DNA of 64,000 nucleotides from Kangsaoukella pontilimi (GCF_009830125.1 NZ_WUPT01000001.1:1302001-1366000); one strand, 5' to 3'. Shown: positions 8,562 through 18,104, counted from the first letter of the stretch. The notes: generated by a model from the sequence alone, not told the origin. Translations and numbers: made by a program.

Positions 8562-8915
8562 ATGCAAGGCTATCTGACGACCCACATTCTGGATACCGCG
8601 CGCGGTATGCCTGCAGACGGAGTTCGAGTTTCGCTCTTCCGGATCGAAGTCGATGCGCGCGTGCATCTTGGCGACGCGGTGACCAATGCGGACGGGCGAA
8701 CGGACACGCCCATCCTGTCGAAGGAACGCTTCCGGCAAGGGGTCTACGAACTGGTCTTTCACACCGGCGAATATCTGGACCGTGTCGGCGTACCGGAAGA
8801 GCATCCGCGATTTCTCTCCGACATTCCGCTCCGCTTCGGCATGTCAGAGGACGCGCATTACCACGTACCGCTCCTGCTCTCACCTTTCGGCTATTCGACC
8901 TACCGGGGCAGCTGA
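8562..8915 (+). CDS. uraH: 5-Hydroxyisourate hydrolase
   Basis: A 117-aa transthyretin-related protein that hydrolyses 5-hydroxyisourate to OHCU. The N-terminal LTTHILDTARGMPA carries the first conserved His, and the C-terminal tetrapeptide YRGS is the family hallmark. HYHVPLLLSPFGYSTYRGS is a standard end. Length matches the usual 110-120 aa. Divergent from puuE-uraD with a 67-base shared promoter region, fitting co-regulation. Urate oxidase and allantoate amidohydrolase are not present in the window. Confidence 0.95.
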   Translation: MQGYLTTHILDTARGMPADGVRVSLFRIEVDARVHLGDAVTNADGRTDTPILSKERFRQGVYELVFHTGEYLDRVGVPEEHPRFLSDIPLRFGMSEDAHYHVPLLLSPFGYSTYRGS

Positions 8916-8922
8916 CCCGGGC

Positions 8923-9924
8923 TCAGGTAACCGAGAACCCCGCTGCATAGGGGTCGGCGTCGTCGATGAAGATGGTGTTGTAGCCCGTGAGACGCGCCCA
9001 ACCCGCGAGTGACGGTATGATGGCCGGGCGGTCGCCCACGGTGGTCTCGGCCTCGACCCGGCCGTGGAACAGGCTGCCGATGATCGACTCGTGGACGAAA
9101 TCGTCGCCCACGCCAAGGTCGCCCCGCGCCGCCCATTGCGCCATCCGGGCCGAGGTGCCGGTGCCGCAGGGCGACCGGTCGATGGCGCGCTCGCCGTAGA
9201 AGACCGCGTTCCGAGCGGTCGCCCCGTCCACGGTTGGTGCGCCGGTCCACATGATGTGGCGGACGCCGCTGATGCCGGGCTGCTCGGGATGCACGGGACG
9301 ATAAGCGCGGTTCACGGCCTCGCGCATCGCACGCGAAAAGCCGATGATGTCGAGCGCCGAGAACTCGGCCATGTCGGGAACATTCGCCTGCGGCTCGACG
9401 ATGGCGTAGAAATTGCCGCCATAGGCGATGTCGAAGACCACCTCGCCCAGCCCCGGCACCTCGACGCGTGCCTTAGTCTCGGCAAGGAAGGACGGGACAT
9501 TGGTGATGCGGACCTGACTGATCCGTTCACCGTCCTGCTCGTATTCGGCGCGGACAGGTCCGGCAGGCGTATCGATCATCAGGACACCGGGCGCCCGCGG
9601 CGTGACGAGCCCGTGTTCCAGAGCCATGGTCACGGTCCCGATCGTCCCGTGTCCGCACATCGGCAGGCAACCCGAGGTCTCGATGAACAGAACACCCACA
9701 TCGCAGTCGTCCCGCGTGGACGGATAGAGGATCGCGCCCGACATCATGTCATGGCCGCGCGGCTCGAACATCAGCCCGGTCCTGATCCAGTCAAACTCGG
9801 CCAGAAAATGCGCGCGCCGCTCGAGCATCGTCGCGCCCTTCAGCGTCGGCGCGCCGCCCATCACAAGCCGGACAGGGTTGCCGCAGGTGTGACCGTCGAG
9901 GCAGGCGAAAGCGTGTCGTGTCAT
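8923..9924 (-). CDS. 4-Hydroxyproline 2-epimerase (proline racemase family)
   Basis: A 333-aa proline racemase-superfamily enzyme. Both catalytic cysteines are present: C90 in MCGHGTIG and C253 in SPCGTGTSAR. That pair marks epimerases or racemases; trans-3-hydroxyproline dehydratases have Thr at the second site. It probably interconverts trans-4-hydroxy-L-proline and cis-4-hydroxy-D-proline. The ATG at 9924 overlaps the stop of the upstream dehydrogenase (ATGA). The frame stays open upstream to 10200, but that part is antisense-like sequence inside the neighbour. Its pairing with an FAD D-amino-acid dehydrogenase fits the bacterial D-hydroxyproline route towards 2-oxoglutarate. Confidence 0.9.
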   Translation of the reverse strand: MTRHAFACLDGHTCGNPVRLVMGGAPTLKGATMLERRAHFLAEFDWIRTGLMFEPRGHDMMSGAILYPSTRDDCDVGVLFIETSGCLPMCGHGTIGTVTMALEHGLVTPRAPGVLMIDTPAGPVRAEYEQDGERISQVRITNVPSFLAETKARVEVPGLGEVVFDIAYGGNFYAIVEPQANVPDMAEFSALDIIGFSRAMREAVNRAYRPVHPEQPGISGVRHIMWTGAPTVDGATARNAVFYGERAIDRSPCGTGTSARMAQWAARGDLGVGDDFVHESIIGSLFHGRVEAETTVGDRPAIIPSLAGWARLTGYNTIFIDDADPYAAGFSVT

Positions 9925-11165
9925 GGCAGTATCCTGAAGCGCTCGGCGCGGAACGGGGCAAGGTCGATGGCAGGCGCGCGCCCCGCCACAAGATCGGCCA
10001 CCAGCCGCGCGGTCCCTGCAGATTGCGTCAGCCCGTAATGACCGTGGCCGAAGGCATAAATCACCTCGGGCGCGCGGGGCGACGGGCCGATCACCGGCAG
10101 GCTGTCGGGCAAGGACGGACGAAATCCCATCCATTGCTGCCCGCCCTCGGTCCTGAGGCCGGGCAAAAACGCCTGCCCCTTGTCCAGAAGCGCCTTCCAC
10201 CGCTTGGGATTCGGCGGCTTGTCGAGCCCGGCCAGTTCGACCGCGCCGCCCACGCGCACGCCGTTTCCGATCTTGGACATGACGAACCCATGCTGTGTGA
10301 AGGTCAGGAAGGTCCTGAGCTCAATCCCCGGATCCGCGATGGTGGTGTTGTAGCCCCGCTCGGTTTCAAGCGGGATACGGTCGCCGAGGGTGCGGGCCAG
10401 ACGGTGCGACCACGGACCGGCGGCGACAACGACACGGTCGGCCCACCGCTCCCGGTCGCCCGAGGCGCGGACGCGCCCGTTTGCGCGGGTGAGCGACGAG
10501 ACGCGCCCCTCTTCGTACACCCCGCCCCGGTCGCGAAATGCCTGGAACAGATGCCAGACCCATGTTTTCGGATCGGTGACCGTGCACCAGTCGGGCGTAT
10601 ACCCCGCGTGGGTGAAGCGCGGCGAAAGACCCGGCTGGATCTCGGCAATCGCGCCGGGGCTTTCCAGCATCTCGAACCGAACGCCGTGATCCGCCCGCGC
10701 CTGCCAGACGGGTGCCGCGGCGCGAAAGGCCGCCTCGCCCTCATAAAGCTGCAACTGCCCGTCGCGGCGGATCAGAGGCTCGGCTTCGGTAAGGGCCGTG
10801 ACCTGATCGAACGCCTCAGCCGAGACGCGCATCAGGTCACCGATCGCCTTGGTGCTGGCCTTGACCTTGCCCGGCCGGCTGGCCCCCCAGAACCTGAGAA
10901 GCCATTCCGCCATGAACGGCGCGTAGAACGGGTCGAGCGCCAGCGGCCCGGTCGGATCAAGAAGCCAGCGCGGCGCCTGCCGCATGATACCGGGCGAGGC
11001 CAGCGGCTCCACATCGGTCAATGCGAAGGCGCCCGCATTGCCGCCCGAGGCTTCCGAGGCGATGCCCTTCCGCTCGACCAGAGTGACGTTGTGGCCTTCC
11101 TCCAGCAGGAACAGCGCCGACGACACGCCGACAACCCCGCCTCCGATGACAAGAACATCGCTCAT
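9921..11165 (-). CDS. FAD-dependent D-amino-acid (D-hydroxyproline) dehydrogenase
   Basis: A 414-aa DadA/DAAO-family flavoprotein. The dinucleotide fold VLVIGGGVVGVSSAL lies at the N-terminus, followed by ASGGNAGAF, typical of DadA-like enzymes. The C-terminal FAD segment includes YAFGHGHYGLTQSAGTARL. It most likely oxidises cis-4-hydroxy-D-proline made by the overlapping epimerase, passing electrons to the respiratory chain. Substrate is inferred from context; a generic D-amino-acid dehydrogenase is the alternative. I prefer the ATG at 11165; an in-frame TTG at 11174 would add three residues. No transporter or later pathway enzyme is adjacent. Confidence 0.85.
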   Translation of the reverse strand: MSDVLVIGGGVVGVSSALFLLEEGHNVTLVERKGIASEASGGNAGAFALTDVEPLASPGIMRQAPRWLLDPTGPLALDPFYAPFMAEWLLRFWGASRPGKVKASTKAIGDLMRVSAEAFDQVTALTEAEPLIRRDGQLQLYEGEAAFRAAAPVWQARADHGVRFEMLESPGAIAEIQPGLSPRFTHAGYTPDWCTVTDPKTWVWHLFQAFRDRGGVYEEGRVSSLTRANGRVRASGDRERWADRVVVAAGPWSHRLARTLGDRIPLETERGYNTTIADPGIELRTFLTFTQHGFVMSKIGNGVRVGGAVELAGLDKPPNPKRWKALLDKGQAFLPGLRTEGGQQWMGFRPSLPDSLPVIGPSPRAPEVIYAFGHGHYGLTQSAGTARLVADLVAGRAPAIDLAPFRAERFRILP

Positions 11166-11334
11166 CTTCTTCAAGAACCCCTGCCGACGCTTCGCCTTGC
11201 ACCCGTTTTCGCAGGTTTTCGCACGGCGTAAAGACGGTGGAAACGCGCCGGCTCATAATCCTCTTGAGGACATTCGATTTGCAGGACGGCCCCAGCCGTG
11301 CGATAGCGCGGCGGATCAATCTGGATTGGACCCC

Positions 11335-12357
11335 ATGCAGAACGTACTTGCCCAGCTACTCTCGGACCGCGACTGGATTCTGGCAGATGGCGCGACGGGA
11401 ACGAACCTGTTCAACATGGGCCTGTCGGCTGGCGACGCACCCGAATTCTGGAATGTCGATCATACCGACCGGGTGACCCAGCTTTACAAAGGCTCGGTCG
11501 ATGCCGGCGTCGATCTGTTCCTGACCAACACTTTCGGCGGCAACGCCTCGCGGCTGAAACTCCATGACGGTCAGTCCCGCGTGCGCGAACTGAACCGCGC
11601 CGGAGCCGAGATCGCGCGCGAGGTGGCCGATGCCTCGGGCCGGACCGTGGTCGTCGCGGGCTCGGTCGGGCCCACGGGCGAAATCATGGAGCCGATGGGA
11701 TCGCTGTCCTACTCCGACGCCGTCGAGATCTTTCACGAACAGGCCGAGGGTCTGAAAGAGGGTGGCGCGGACGTGCTCTGGGTCGAGACGATCAGCGCGC
11801 CTGAAGAATACAAGGCCGCCGCCGAGGCCGCGCTGCTCGCCGGGATGCCCTGGTGCGGAACCATGAGCTTCGACACGGCGGGGCGCACCATGATGGGCCT
11901 GACCAGCCAGGGTCTTGCCGAACTGGTCGAGAAACTCGATCACAAGCCGCTGGCCTTCGGCGCCAATTGCGGTGTCGGCGCGTCTGACCTGCTGCGGACG
12001 GTTCTGGGCTTTGCGGCGCAGGGCACCGAGCGCCCGGTCATCGCCAAGGGTAACGCGGGCATCCCGAAATACGTGGATGGCCACATCCATTACGATGGCA
12101 CGCCTGACCTGATGGCGGATTACGCCGCTCTGGCGCGGGACGCGGGCGCGAAGATCATCGGCGGCTGCTGCGGCACGACACCGGAACACCTGGTCAAGAT
12201 GCGCGAGGCGCTGGAGACCCGGCCTGCCGGTCCGCGCCCGACGCTCGATCAGATCACGGATGCGCTTGGCGGGTTCTCGTCTGTCGTTGACGGCACCGAA
12301 GACGGCGGCGATGGTCCATCCCGGCCCGAGCGTGGGCGGCGTCGGCGGCGGGGGTAA
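11335..12357 (+). CDS. bmt: Homocysteine S-methyltransferase (betaine/corrinoid-dependent, Bmt-like)
   Basis: A 340-aa protein with the homocysteine S-methyltransferase (MetH N-terminal/BHMT) fold. ADGATGTNLF is at the start. The zinc ligands are C212 in GANCGVG and C278-C279 in GGCCGTTPEH. It transfers a methyl group to homocysteine to make methionine. The donor may be betaine, or a methyl-corrinoid if it works with the protein at 24381-25088, as in split methionine synthases described in Roseobacters. The start at 11335 has only a weak GGA site. The C-terminal 30 residues are low-complexity and rich in Gly and Arg. I found no clear SAM riboswitch in the 160-base leader. Confidence 0.85.
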   Translation: MQNVLAQLLSDRDWILADGATGTNLFNMGLSAGDAPEFWNVDHTDRVTQLYKGSVDAGVDLFLTNTFGGNASRLKLHDGQSRVRELNRAGAEIAREVADASGRTVVVAGSVGPTGEIMEPMGSLSYSDAVEIFHEQAEGLKEGGADVLWVETISAPEEYKAAAEAALLAGMPWCGTMSFDTAGRTMMGLTSQGLAELVEKLDHKPLAFGANCGVGASDLLRTVLGFAAQGTERPVIAKGNAGIPKYVDGHIHYDGTPDLMADYAALARDAGAKIIGGCCGTTPEHLVKMREALETRPAGPRPTLDQITDALGGFSSVVDGTEDGGDGPSRPERGRRRRRG

Positions 12358-12363
12358 CGCCCC

Positions 12364-14016
12364 TCAGCCCGCCAAAAGCGCGCGCGCGGCTGAGCGCGCC
12401 TCGCTCGTTACCGTGTCACCCGAAAGCATCCGGGCAATCTCGTCCACGCGCTCGCCCTCGTCGAGCGGAGTGACCGTGGACAGCGTCACACCCCTCTCGA
12501 CACGCTTTTCCACCCGCATGTGGTGATCGGCCAGCGCCGCCACCTGCGGGCTATGCGTCACGACCAGCACCTGCGCCCCATCAGACAGCGCCGAAAGACG
12601 CCGTCCCACCGCATCGGCCGTCGCACCGCCCACGCCCCGGTCGATCTCGTCGAAGATCAACGTCAGCCCTTCCTGCCCCGCCGTCAGGCAGACCTTGAGC
12701 GCCAGAAGGAACCGGCTGAGTTCGCCGCCCGACGCGATCTTGTTGAGCGGCCCTGCCGGCGCGCCGGGGTTCGTGGCAACGGTAAAGGCCACACCGTCGC
12801 GCCCTTCGGGGCCGTCCGGGGCCTCGGTGATCTCGGTCGAGAAATGCGCGCGCTCCATCCTGAGGGGCGCAAGTTCCCCCGCCATGGCCGCGTCAAGCCG
12901 CTCCGCCGCCTCTGACCGCGCCGCGCCGAGACTGTCGGCGGCGGCGTCATAGGCGGCCTCGGCTTCGCGGACAGCGCGCCTCAGGTCACTCAGGCCGCCC
13001 TCGCCCGCATCGAGCGCGCCAAGCCGTTCCCTCAGCCGGTCGGCGAGGTTGGACAGGTCATCGGGCTGCACGTCGTGCTTCCGCGCCAGCCCCCGGATCG
13101 CGAACAGCCGCTCTTCCACCCGCTCCAGTTCGCCGGGATCGACATCGAGCGCCTCAAGTGCACGGGCGACGCCATCCTCGGCCTCGCCCAACTCGGTCAG
13201 AGCGCGGCCAAGCGCCTCAAGGGCTGCGTCGAGCCTTCCTTCGGCCGCGCCCGCTGCACCGTCAAGCCAGCGCTCGGCATCCCTGAGCAGCCCCTCGGCA
13301 CCGTCGGACGACAGCGCCGCATGAGCCCGCGCCACGTCCTCACGAATACGGCCCGCCGCCTGCATCAGCCGCCGACGCTCATCAAGCGCCGCGTCCTCTC
13401 CCGGCTCCGGCGACAGCGCGTCCAGCTCTCCCACGGCGTGGCGCAGAAATTCCTCGTCCGCCTTCAACGTCGCGACCTCGGCCTCGGCCTCTTTCAATGC
13501 GGCGCGCGCCCCCTTCAGGTCGCGCCACGCGGCACGGCAGCGGGCGACGTCGTCACCAAGGTCACCGAAATCATCCAGCATCTGACGATGCGCGCGCGGG
13601 TTCAGAAGGCCCTTGTCATCCTGCTGCCCGTGCAGCTCGACCAGCGCGTCCGACAACTGCCGAAGTACATCGCCAGAGACGCGCCGGTCATTGATCCAGG
13701 CGGTCTTGCGCCCGTCCCGCGAGTTCACACGCCGCAGGATCAACGCGTCATCCTCGGCCGACAGCCCCGCCTCGTCGAGAACCGCACGTGCAGGGTGTCC
13801 GGGCGCAAGGTCGAATTCCGCCACCACCTCGCCCTGCTCGGCCCCGTCGCGCACCAGTTCGGCCCGACCGCGCCAGCCCAGCACAAAGCCGAGCGCATCC
13901 AGAAGGATAGACTTGCCCGCCCCCGTCTCACCCGTCAGCACGTTGAGACCCGGCGCGAGCGTCAGCTCGAGCCGGTCGATGATCAGCATGTCCCGGATGT
14001 CGAGACTTCTCAGCAT
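12364..14016 (-). CDS. recN: DNA repair protein RecN
   Basis: A 550-aa SMC-like ATPase for double-strand break repair. Walker A GETGAGKS is near residues 30-37. A long alpha-helical coiled-coil centre (about 160-370) is rich in Glu, Ala and Arg. The C-terminal half-ATPase carries SGGELSRFLLALK and Walker B LIFDEIDRGVGG. Length is normal. It lies 10 bases downstream of bamD on the same strand, the usual Rhodobacteraceae order, and ends tail-to-tail with bmt. No LexA box is visible in the short gap before it. Confidence 0.97.
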   Translation of the reverse strand: MLRSLDIRDMLIIDRLELTLAPGLNVLTGETGAGKSILLDALGFVLGWRGRAELVRDGAEQGEVVAEFDLAPGHPARAVLDEAGLSAEDDALILRRVNSRDGRKTAWINDRRVSGDVLRQLSDALVELHGQQDDKGLLNPRAHRQMLDDFGDLGDDVARCRAAWRDLKGARAALKEAEAEVATLKADEEFLRHAVGELDALSPEPGEDAALDERRRLMQAAGRIREDVARAHAALSSDGAEGLLRDAERWLDGAAGAAEGRLDAALEALGRALTELGEAEDGVARALEALDVDPGELERVEERLFAIRGLARKHDVQPDDLSNLADRLRERLGALDAGEGGLSDLRRAVREAEAAYDAAADSLGAARSEAAERLDAAMAGELAPLRMERAHFSTEITEAPDGPEGRDGVAFTVATNPGAPAGPLNKIASGGELSRFLLALKVCLTAGQEGLTLIFDEIDRGVGGATADAVGRRLSALSDGAQVLVVTHSPQVAALADHHMRVEKRVERGVTLSTVTPLDEGERVDEIARMLSGDTVTSEARSAARALLAG

Positions 14017-14026
14017 GGGAAACCTG

Positions 14027-14887
14027 TCAGAGCCACTCGCCGCGGATCATCTGGCGATAGACCGTAGAGAGCCAGCTTGTCCCCTGCGCCTCGGGGGCAA
14101 GGCCGCGACCTGTCAGCAAGTTGAAGCTGTCCTCGTACCATTCCGTCGAGCGGTAGTTATGCCCAAGGATCGCGCCGGCGGTCTGCGCCTCTTCGGTCAG
14201 CCCAAGCGACAGATAGCTCTCGACCAGCCGGTGAAGCGCCTCGGGCGTCTGGGTCGTGGTCTGGAAATCCTCCACCACAACGCGGAACCGGTTGATGGCG
14301 GCCACGTAATGCCCGCGCTTGAGGTAGTACCGCCCGATCTCCATCTCTTTTGCGGCCAGATGATCGAAGGCCAGGTCGAACTTCAGAATGGCCGAGCGCG
14401 CATATTCGCTGTCGGGATAGGTCTCGATCACGTCGCGAAGCGCCTGAAGCGCCTGAAAGGTCAGCCCCTGGTCGCGGCCCACATCGTCGATCTGGTCATA
14501 GTAACTGAGGGCCAGAAGGTATTGAGCATAGGCCGCGTCCTCGTCGCCCGGATAGGTGTCGATGAAACGCTGCGCCGCGCCCCGGCTCGCGTCGTAATCG
14601 CGGTCGCGGTGATAGGCGAAGGCCTGCATGACAAGCGCCCGCTTTGCCCATTCGGAATAGGGATACAGCCGCTCGACCTCTCCGAAGAACCGCGCGGCAT
14701 CCGCCGGCTCTCCGATCTCGATCTGGAATTCGGCCCGGTTGTAGAGTTCTTCCGCAGAATAGCTGTCGAGCGGCCGGGTATCCTCGGCGCTGCCGCCACC
14801 GCATGCGGCCAGCAGAACAGACACCGTTACCAGCGCCGCCGCCTGTCTGATTCCCGGAAAAACTCGCATTCCCCTCAGCCCTGTCAT
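14027..14887 (-). CDS. bamD: Outer membrane assembly lipoprotein BamD
   Basis: A 286-aa lipoprotein of the BAM complex, which folds beta-barrels into the outer membrane. A hydrophobic signal ends in the lipobox LLAACGGG, giving an N-terminal acylated Cys at about residue 29. TPR-like repeats follow (EELYNRAEFQIEIGEP, FFGEVERLYPYSEWAKRALVMQAFAYH), the classic BamD start. I chose the ATG at 14887; another in-frame ATG at 14869 still keeps the signal. The longer open frame to 15025 has no signal at its start. It sits between lpxC and recN, all on one strand. Confidence 0.95.
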   Translation of the reverse strand: MTGLRGMRVFPGIRQAAALVTVSVLLAACGGGSAEDTRPLDSYSAEELYNRAEFQIEIGEPADAARFFGEVERLYPYSEWAKRALVMQAFAYHRDRDYDASRGAAQRFIDTYPGDEDAAYAQYLLALSYYDQIDDVGRDQGLTFQALQALRDVIETYPDSEYARSAILKFDLAFDHLAAKEMEIGRYYLKRGHYVAAINRFRVVVEDFQTTTQTPEALHRLVESYLSLGLTEEAQTAGAILGHNYRSTEWYEDSFNLLTGRGLAPEAQGTSWLSTVYRQMIRGEWL

Positions 14888-14946
14888 GCCGTCAGGCTTG
14901 CGGGATAGCACAGAAAATTTCGGTGCAAAACGGTTAACGGCAGCCC

Positions 14947-15882
14947 TCAGGCCGCCGCCACCTGCGGCACGTCCTGACGCGAAAGGCCTGCACCCGGAAG
15001 GCGCGCTGCTTGCTCGGGCGTGCATTCGATGACGCGATACGCCGTCGGATCCGCGAAAAGCGCGCGCAGAAGCAGGTTCGTCATCGCGTGCCCCGCCTTG
15101 TGTCCGGTATAGCGACCGAGGATCGGCGCACCCGCCAACGCAAGGTCACCAAGCGCGTCCAGCATCTTGTGGCGAACGGGCTCGTCGCGGTGACGCATAC
15201 CGCCTGGCGTGACGACGCGGTCGCCGTCGACCACGACGGCCGAGGTCACGCTGCCGCCCACGATCAGGCCACGGTCGCGCATAGCATCAATGTCTGCCTT
15301 GCGGCAGAAGGTCCGGCTGTCACAGAGCTCGTGCACGAAGGTGCCGTTGGCCATGTTCAGCGACTTTTGCTGGTGGCCGATCACGGCGTCGGCGAATTCG
15401 ATTTCAAAGCGGATCGTCAGACCGTCATCGGGCTCGAGAATGGCTTCGGCATCGCCCCGCTGGACGCTGACGGGCTTGAGCACCTCGATGGCGCGGATCG
15501 GCGCGTCACTGGCGCAGAGGCCTTTCGACAGGATGCCCGTGACGAATTGTGCCGAAGAGCCGTCCAGAAGCGGCACTTCCGGTCCGTCGATATCGATCAG
15601 AGCGTTCTGAACGCCCGTGCCCGCCAGAGCGGCCATCACATGTTCGATGGTCGACACTCCGACGCCGTCGGCGTTGGAAATCCGCGTGCAAAGCTGGGTA
15701 TCGCTGACCGCATCCCACAGCGCCGGGATCATGCTGTCATGCTCGGTGACGTCGACCCGCCGGAACCAGATACCATAATTGGCCGAAGCCGGATGAATGG
15801 TCATACGGACGGCGCGACCGGTATGCAAACCGGTGCCGTTGAAGGTCACGGGGCTTCTCAATGTCGTCTGCAAGGGTCTCAC
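14947..15882 (-). CDS. lpxC: UDP-3-O-acyl-N-acetylglucosamine deacetylase
   Basis: A 311-aa zinc deacetylase that performs the committed step of lipid A synthesis. FNGTGLHTG is the N-terminal signature. STIEHVMAAL carries the first zinc His (H81), HKMLDALGDL the second His and the Asp, and GHKAGH the catalytic His region. The apparent start is GTG at 15882; a TTG at 15873 is equally possible because neither has a strong ribosome binding site. Follows ftsZ on the same strand after a terminator, so it probably has its own promoter in 15883-16050. Confidence 0.96.
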   Translation of the reverse strand: MRPLQTTLRSPVTFNGTGLHTGRAVRMTIHPASANYGIWFRRVDVTEHDSMIPALWDAVSDTQLCTRISNADGVGVSTIEHVMAALAGTGVQNALIDIDGPEVPLLDGSSAQFVTGILSKGLCASDAPIRAIEVLKPVSVQRGDAEAILEPDDGLTIRFEIEFADAVIGHQQKSLNMANGTFVHELCDSRTFCRKADIDAMRDRGLIVGGSVTSAVVVDGDRVVTPGGMRHRDEPVRHKMLDALGDLALAGAPILGRYTGHKAGHAMTNLLLRALFADPTAYRVIECTPEQAARLPGAGLSRQDVPQVAAA

Positions 15883-16050
15883 CCAGTATTAACGCCGAAC
15901 TCTGCCTCACGTTCCGGCACGCCCTAGCTAGGCAGAGCGCCGACAACCCTCAACACAATCATTGCAACAGTCTGAAACATGAATGTTACATTTCGGCGGA
16001 TTGATGCCGCTCTGCGGCGTAACCTTGTATAAATAACTGAAAACAAAAGA

Positions 16051-16073
16051 AAAAGGCCGGTAAGAACCGGCCC
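16051..16073 (-). terminator. Rho-independent terminator after ftsZ
   Basis: A perfect 6-bp stem GGCCGG/CCGGCC (16055-16060 and 16067-16072) with a six-base loop. On the minus strand it is followed directly by a T-rich run (TTTTTCTTTTG). It lies 27 bases beyond the ftsZ stop and separates ftsZ from lpxC. Confidence 0.85.
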
Positions 16074-16099
16074 AATTCTACGGTATTTGTGACGTGACG

Positions 16100-17710
16100 T
16101 CAGTTGGCCTGACGGCGGAGGAAGGCCGGAATCTCGATCCGTTCCTGCTCGGGCGAGTTTTCCTCGACCGGTTCCGCACGGGCCACCGGAGGCTGGGCGC
16201 GGGCCGTCTGAGGGCGGGCGTCGCCGCCATGACCGCCAGCGCCGGACATCCGGTTGATCAGATTGTTGATGCCGAAGCGCGGACGCTGCTCGCCCCCGGC
16301 CTGCGGCTGGCCCTGCGGCGCCTGAGCACGCGCGGCGCCCGGAACGTGGCCCTGCATCGAACCCGGCGCACGTCCAGTGACGCGCTCGAGACGGGCAAGC
16401 GCCTCGGGCGTCGGCGTACCTGGCGCGGGACGCTGCGCAGCGGCCTGCGGCACGAACGTCATTTCGGGCTGAGGCGCCTGTTCCTGAGCATAGGCCGGAG
16501 CGGGCTGATAGGCCGGCGGCGGCAGGTCGTCGGAAGCAGCGGCGGGCGTGTCGAGATCCTCGAACAGGCTCGGTTCTTCCACCGGGGCGTATTGCGGCGC
16601 CTGAGCGGCGGGCTGCTGCGGCGCGGCTTCTGCGGCGACTGTCCGCTCGGCCGGAACCGGTGCCGGCTCGGCGGGCGCGGCTGCCGCAGGGGCCAGCGGC
16701 TCGGCCAGCGAGCGGCGCTGCACCGGCGGTTCGCCATGGGATACGGCAGCGTCGATGCCGGTCGCAACGACGCTGACGCGCATCATGCCTTCCATGCCCG
16801 TATCCAGCGTCGAGCCGACGATGATGTTGGCGTCTGCGTCCACTTCCTCGCGGATGCGGTTGGCTGCTTCGTCCAGCTCGAATAGCGTCAGGTCGTAGCC
16901 GCCGGTGATGTTGATCAGGACACCCTTCGCGCCCTTCAGGCTGATCTCGTCCAGAAGCGGGTTCGCGATCGCCTTTTCGGCAGCCTGGATCGCGCGGTCC
17001 TCGCCCTCGGCCTGACCGGTGCCCATCATGGCCTTGCCCATCTCGTCCATCACGGCGCGGACATCCGCGAAGTCGAGGTTGATGAGGCCCGGACGCACCA
17101 TCAGGTCGGTCACGCCCTTGACGCCCTGGTAGAGTACGTCGTCGGCCATCGAGAACGCCTCGGTGAAGGTCGTCTTCTCGTTGGCGAGGCGGAACAGGTT
17201 CTGGTTCGGAATGATGATCAGCGTATCGACCATCTTCTGCAGGGCTTCGACGCCCTCTTCCGCCTGACGCATCCGCTTGGCGCCTTCGAACTGGAAGGGC
17301 TTGGTGACAACGCCGACGGTCAGGACGCCGAGTTCACGTGCGGCCTGCGCGATGATCGGAGCGGCGCCGGTCCCGGTGCCGCCGCCCATGCCGGCGGTGA
17401 TGAAGCACATATGCGCGCCGGCAAGCTGGTCGACGATTTCCTCGATGGTCTCCTCGGCGGCGGCGGCGCCAACCGAAGGGCGCGCCCCGGCGCCAAGTCC
17501 TTCGGTAACCCGGACACCCATCTGGATTTTGGTCGTGGCGACCGACTGCTGCAGCGCCTGCGCGTCAGTGTTCGCGACGACGAATTCGACGCCCTCAAGT
17601 TGTTTTTCAATCATGTTGTTGACGGCGTTGCCGCCAGCCCCCCCGACCCCGAAAACGGTGATCCTGGGCTTCAGCTCTTCATGGCTGGGCATGGTCAAAT
17701 TCAATGTCAT
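16100..17710 (-). CDS. ftsZ: Cell division protein FtsZ
   Basis: A 536-aa tubulin homologue that forms the cytokinetic Z-ring. The GTP-binding start is [17 protein letters not shown] and the tubulin signature is [10 protein letters not shown]. The globular domain ends near residue 320. A long Pro/Ala/Gln-rich linker of about 190 residues follows, as usual in alphaproteobacteria. It ends in the conserved C-terminal peptide ([12 protein letters not shown]) that contacts FtsA and other partners. Downstream of ftsQ and ftsA, but separated from ftsA by a 394-base leader, so probably independently controlled. Confidence 0.98.
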   Translation of the reverse strand: MTLNLTMPSHEELKPRITVFGVGGAGGNAVNNMIEKQLEGVEFVVANTDAQALQQSVATTKIQMGVRVTEGLGAGARPSVGAAAAEETIEEIVDQLAGAHMCFITAGMGGGTGTGAAPIIAQAARELGVLTVGVVTKPFQFEGAKRMRQAEEGVEALQKMVDTLIIIPNQNLFRLANEKTTFTEAFSMADDVLYQGVKGVTDLMVRPGLINLDFADVRAVMDEMGKAMMGTGQAEGEDRAIQAAEKAIANPLLDEISLKGAKGVLINITGGYDLTLFELDEAANRIREEVDADANIIVGSTLDTGMEGMMRVSVVATGIDAAVSHGEPPVQRRSLAEPLAPAAAAPAEPAPVPAERTVAAEAAPQQPAAQAPQYAPVEEPSLFEDLDTPAAASDDLPPPAYQPAPAYAQEQAPQPEMTFVPQAAAQRPAPGTPTPEALARLERVTGRAPGSMQGHVPGAARAQAPQGQPQAGGEQRPRFGINNLINRMSGAGGHGGDARPQTARAQPPVARAEPVEENSPEQERIEIPAFLRRQAN

Positions 17711-18104
17711 TACTCTGTCCGCCTGCTGTTATCGCTCCCCCGGGCCGGGGCGTTTTTCTACGGCCCTTAGGGCCGCCTGCTGGATAGGGGCACATTACCG
17801 CGCGTCAGACGCGAGGTCACCCCGATTCGAGGCGCAAAACGCAAAATATGGCAGATTTTTGTCATCAGACCTCTGCATATCCGCGCAGCCGCAAGATCGT
17901 GTGTTCGATCAAGGGCCTACCCCAAAAAGCTCACGTATTTGGGTTCAAAACCCGGATTGCGCGCGCAACCGGGCGTTGAATCTCGTCGATTTGGAAAGGC
18001 TGCTCTGCCTCTGTCCCGCCCTTTCCGGGCCTTGTGGATAACTTAGCAGATTCGCCTCGCCCCGTCGCCTGTTCTTTTTCCGTCTCCGCGGCGCACCGCC
18101 ACCC
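17711..18104 (-). promoter_or_regulatory. ftsA-ftsZ intergenic region with DnaA box and GANTC sites
   Basis: No gene is visible in these 394 bases. Reading towards ftsZ on the minus strand there is a perfect DnaA-box match TTATCCACA (complement of 18033-18041). There are GANTC sites at 18049-18053, 17978-17982 and 17824-17828. A bulged hairpin CCCGGTTGCGC/GCGCAATCCGGG (17951-17973), followed by TTTTG, could end ftsA transcription. A small hairpin CGGCCC/GGGCCG lies at 17761-17775 in the presumed ftsZ leader. Cell-cycle control of ftsZ by DnaA and CcrM is known in Caulobacter; its operation here is inference. Confidence 0.55.

Noticed and set aside
11175-11334. SAM riboswitch before the homocysteine methyltransferase
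   Set aside because: Looked for SAM-II or SAM/SAH-type cores and pseudoknot pairing; nothing convincing by eye.
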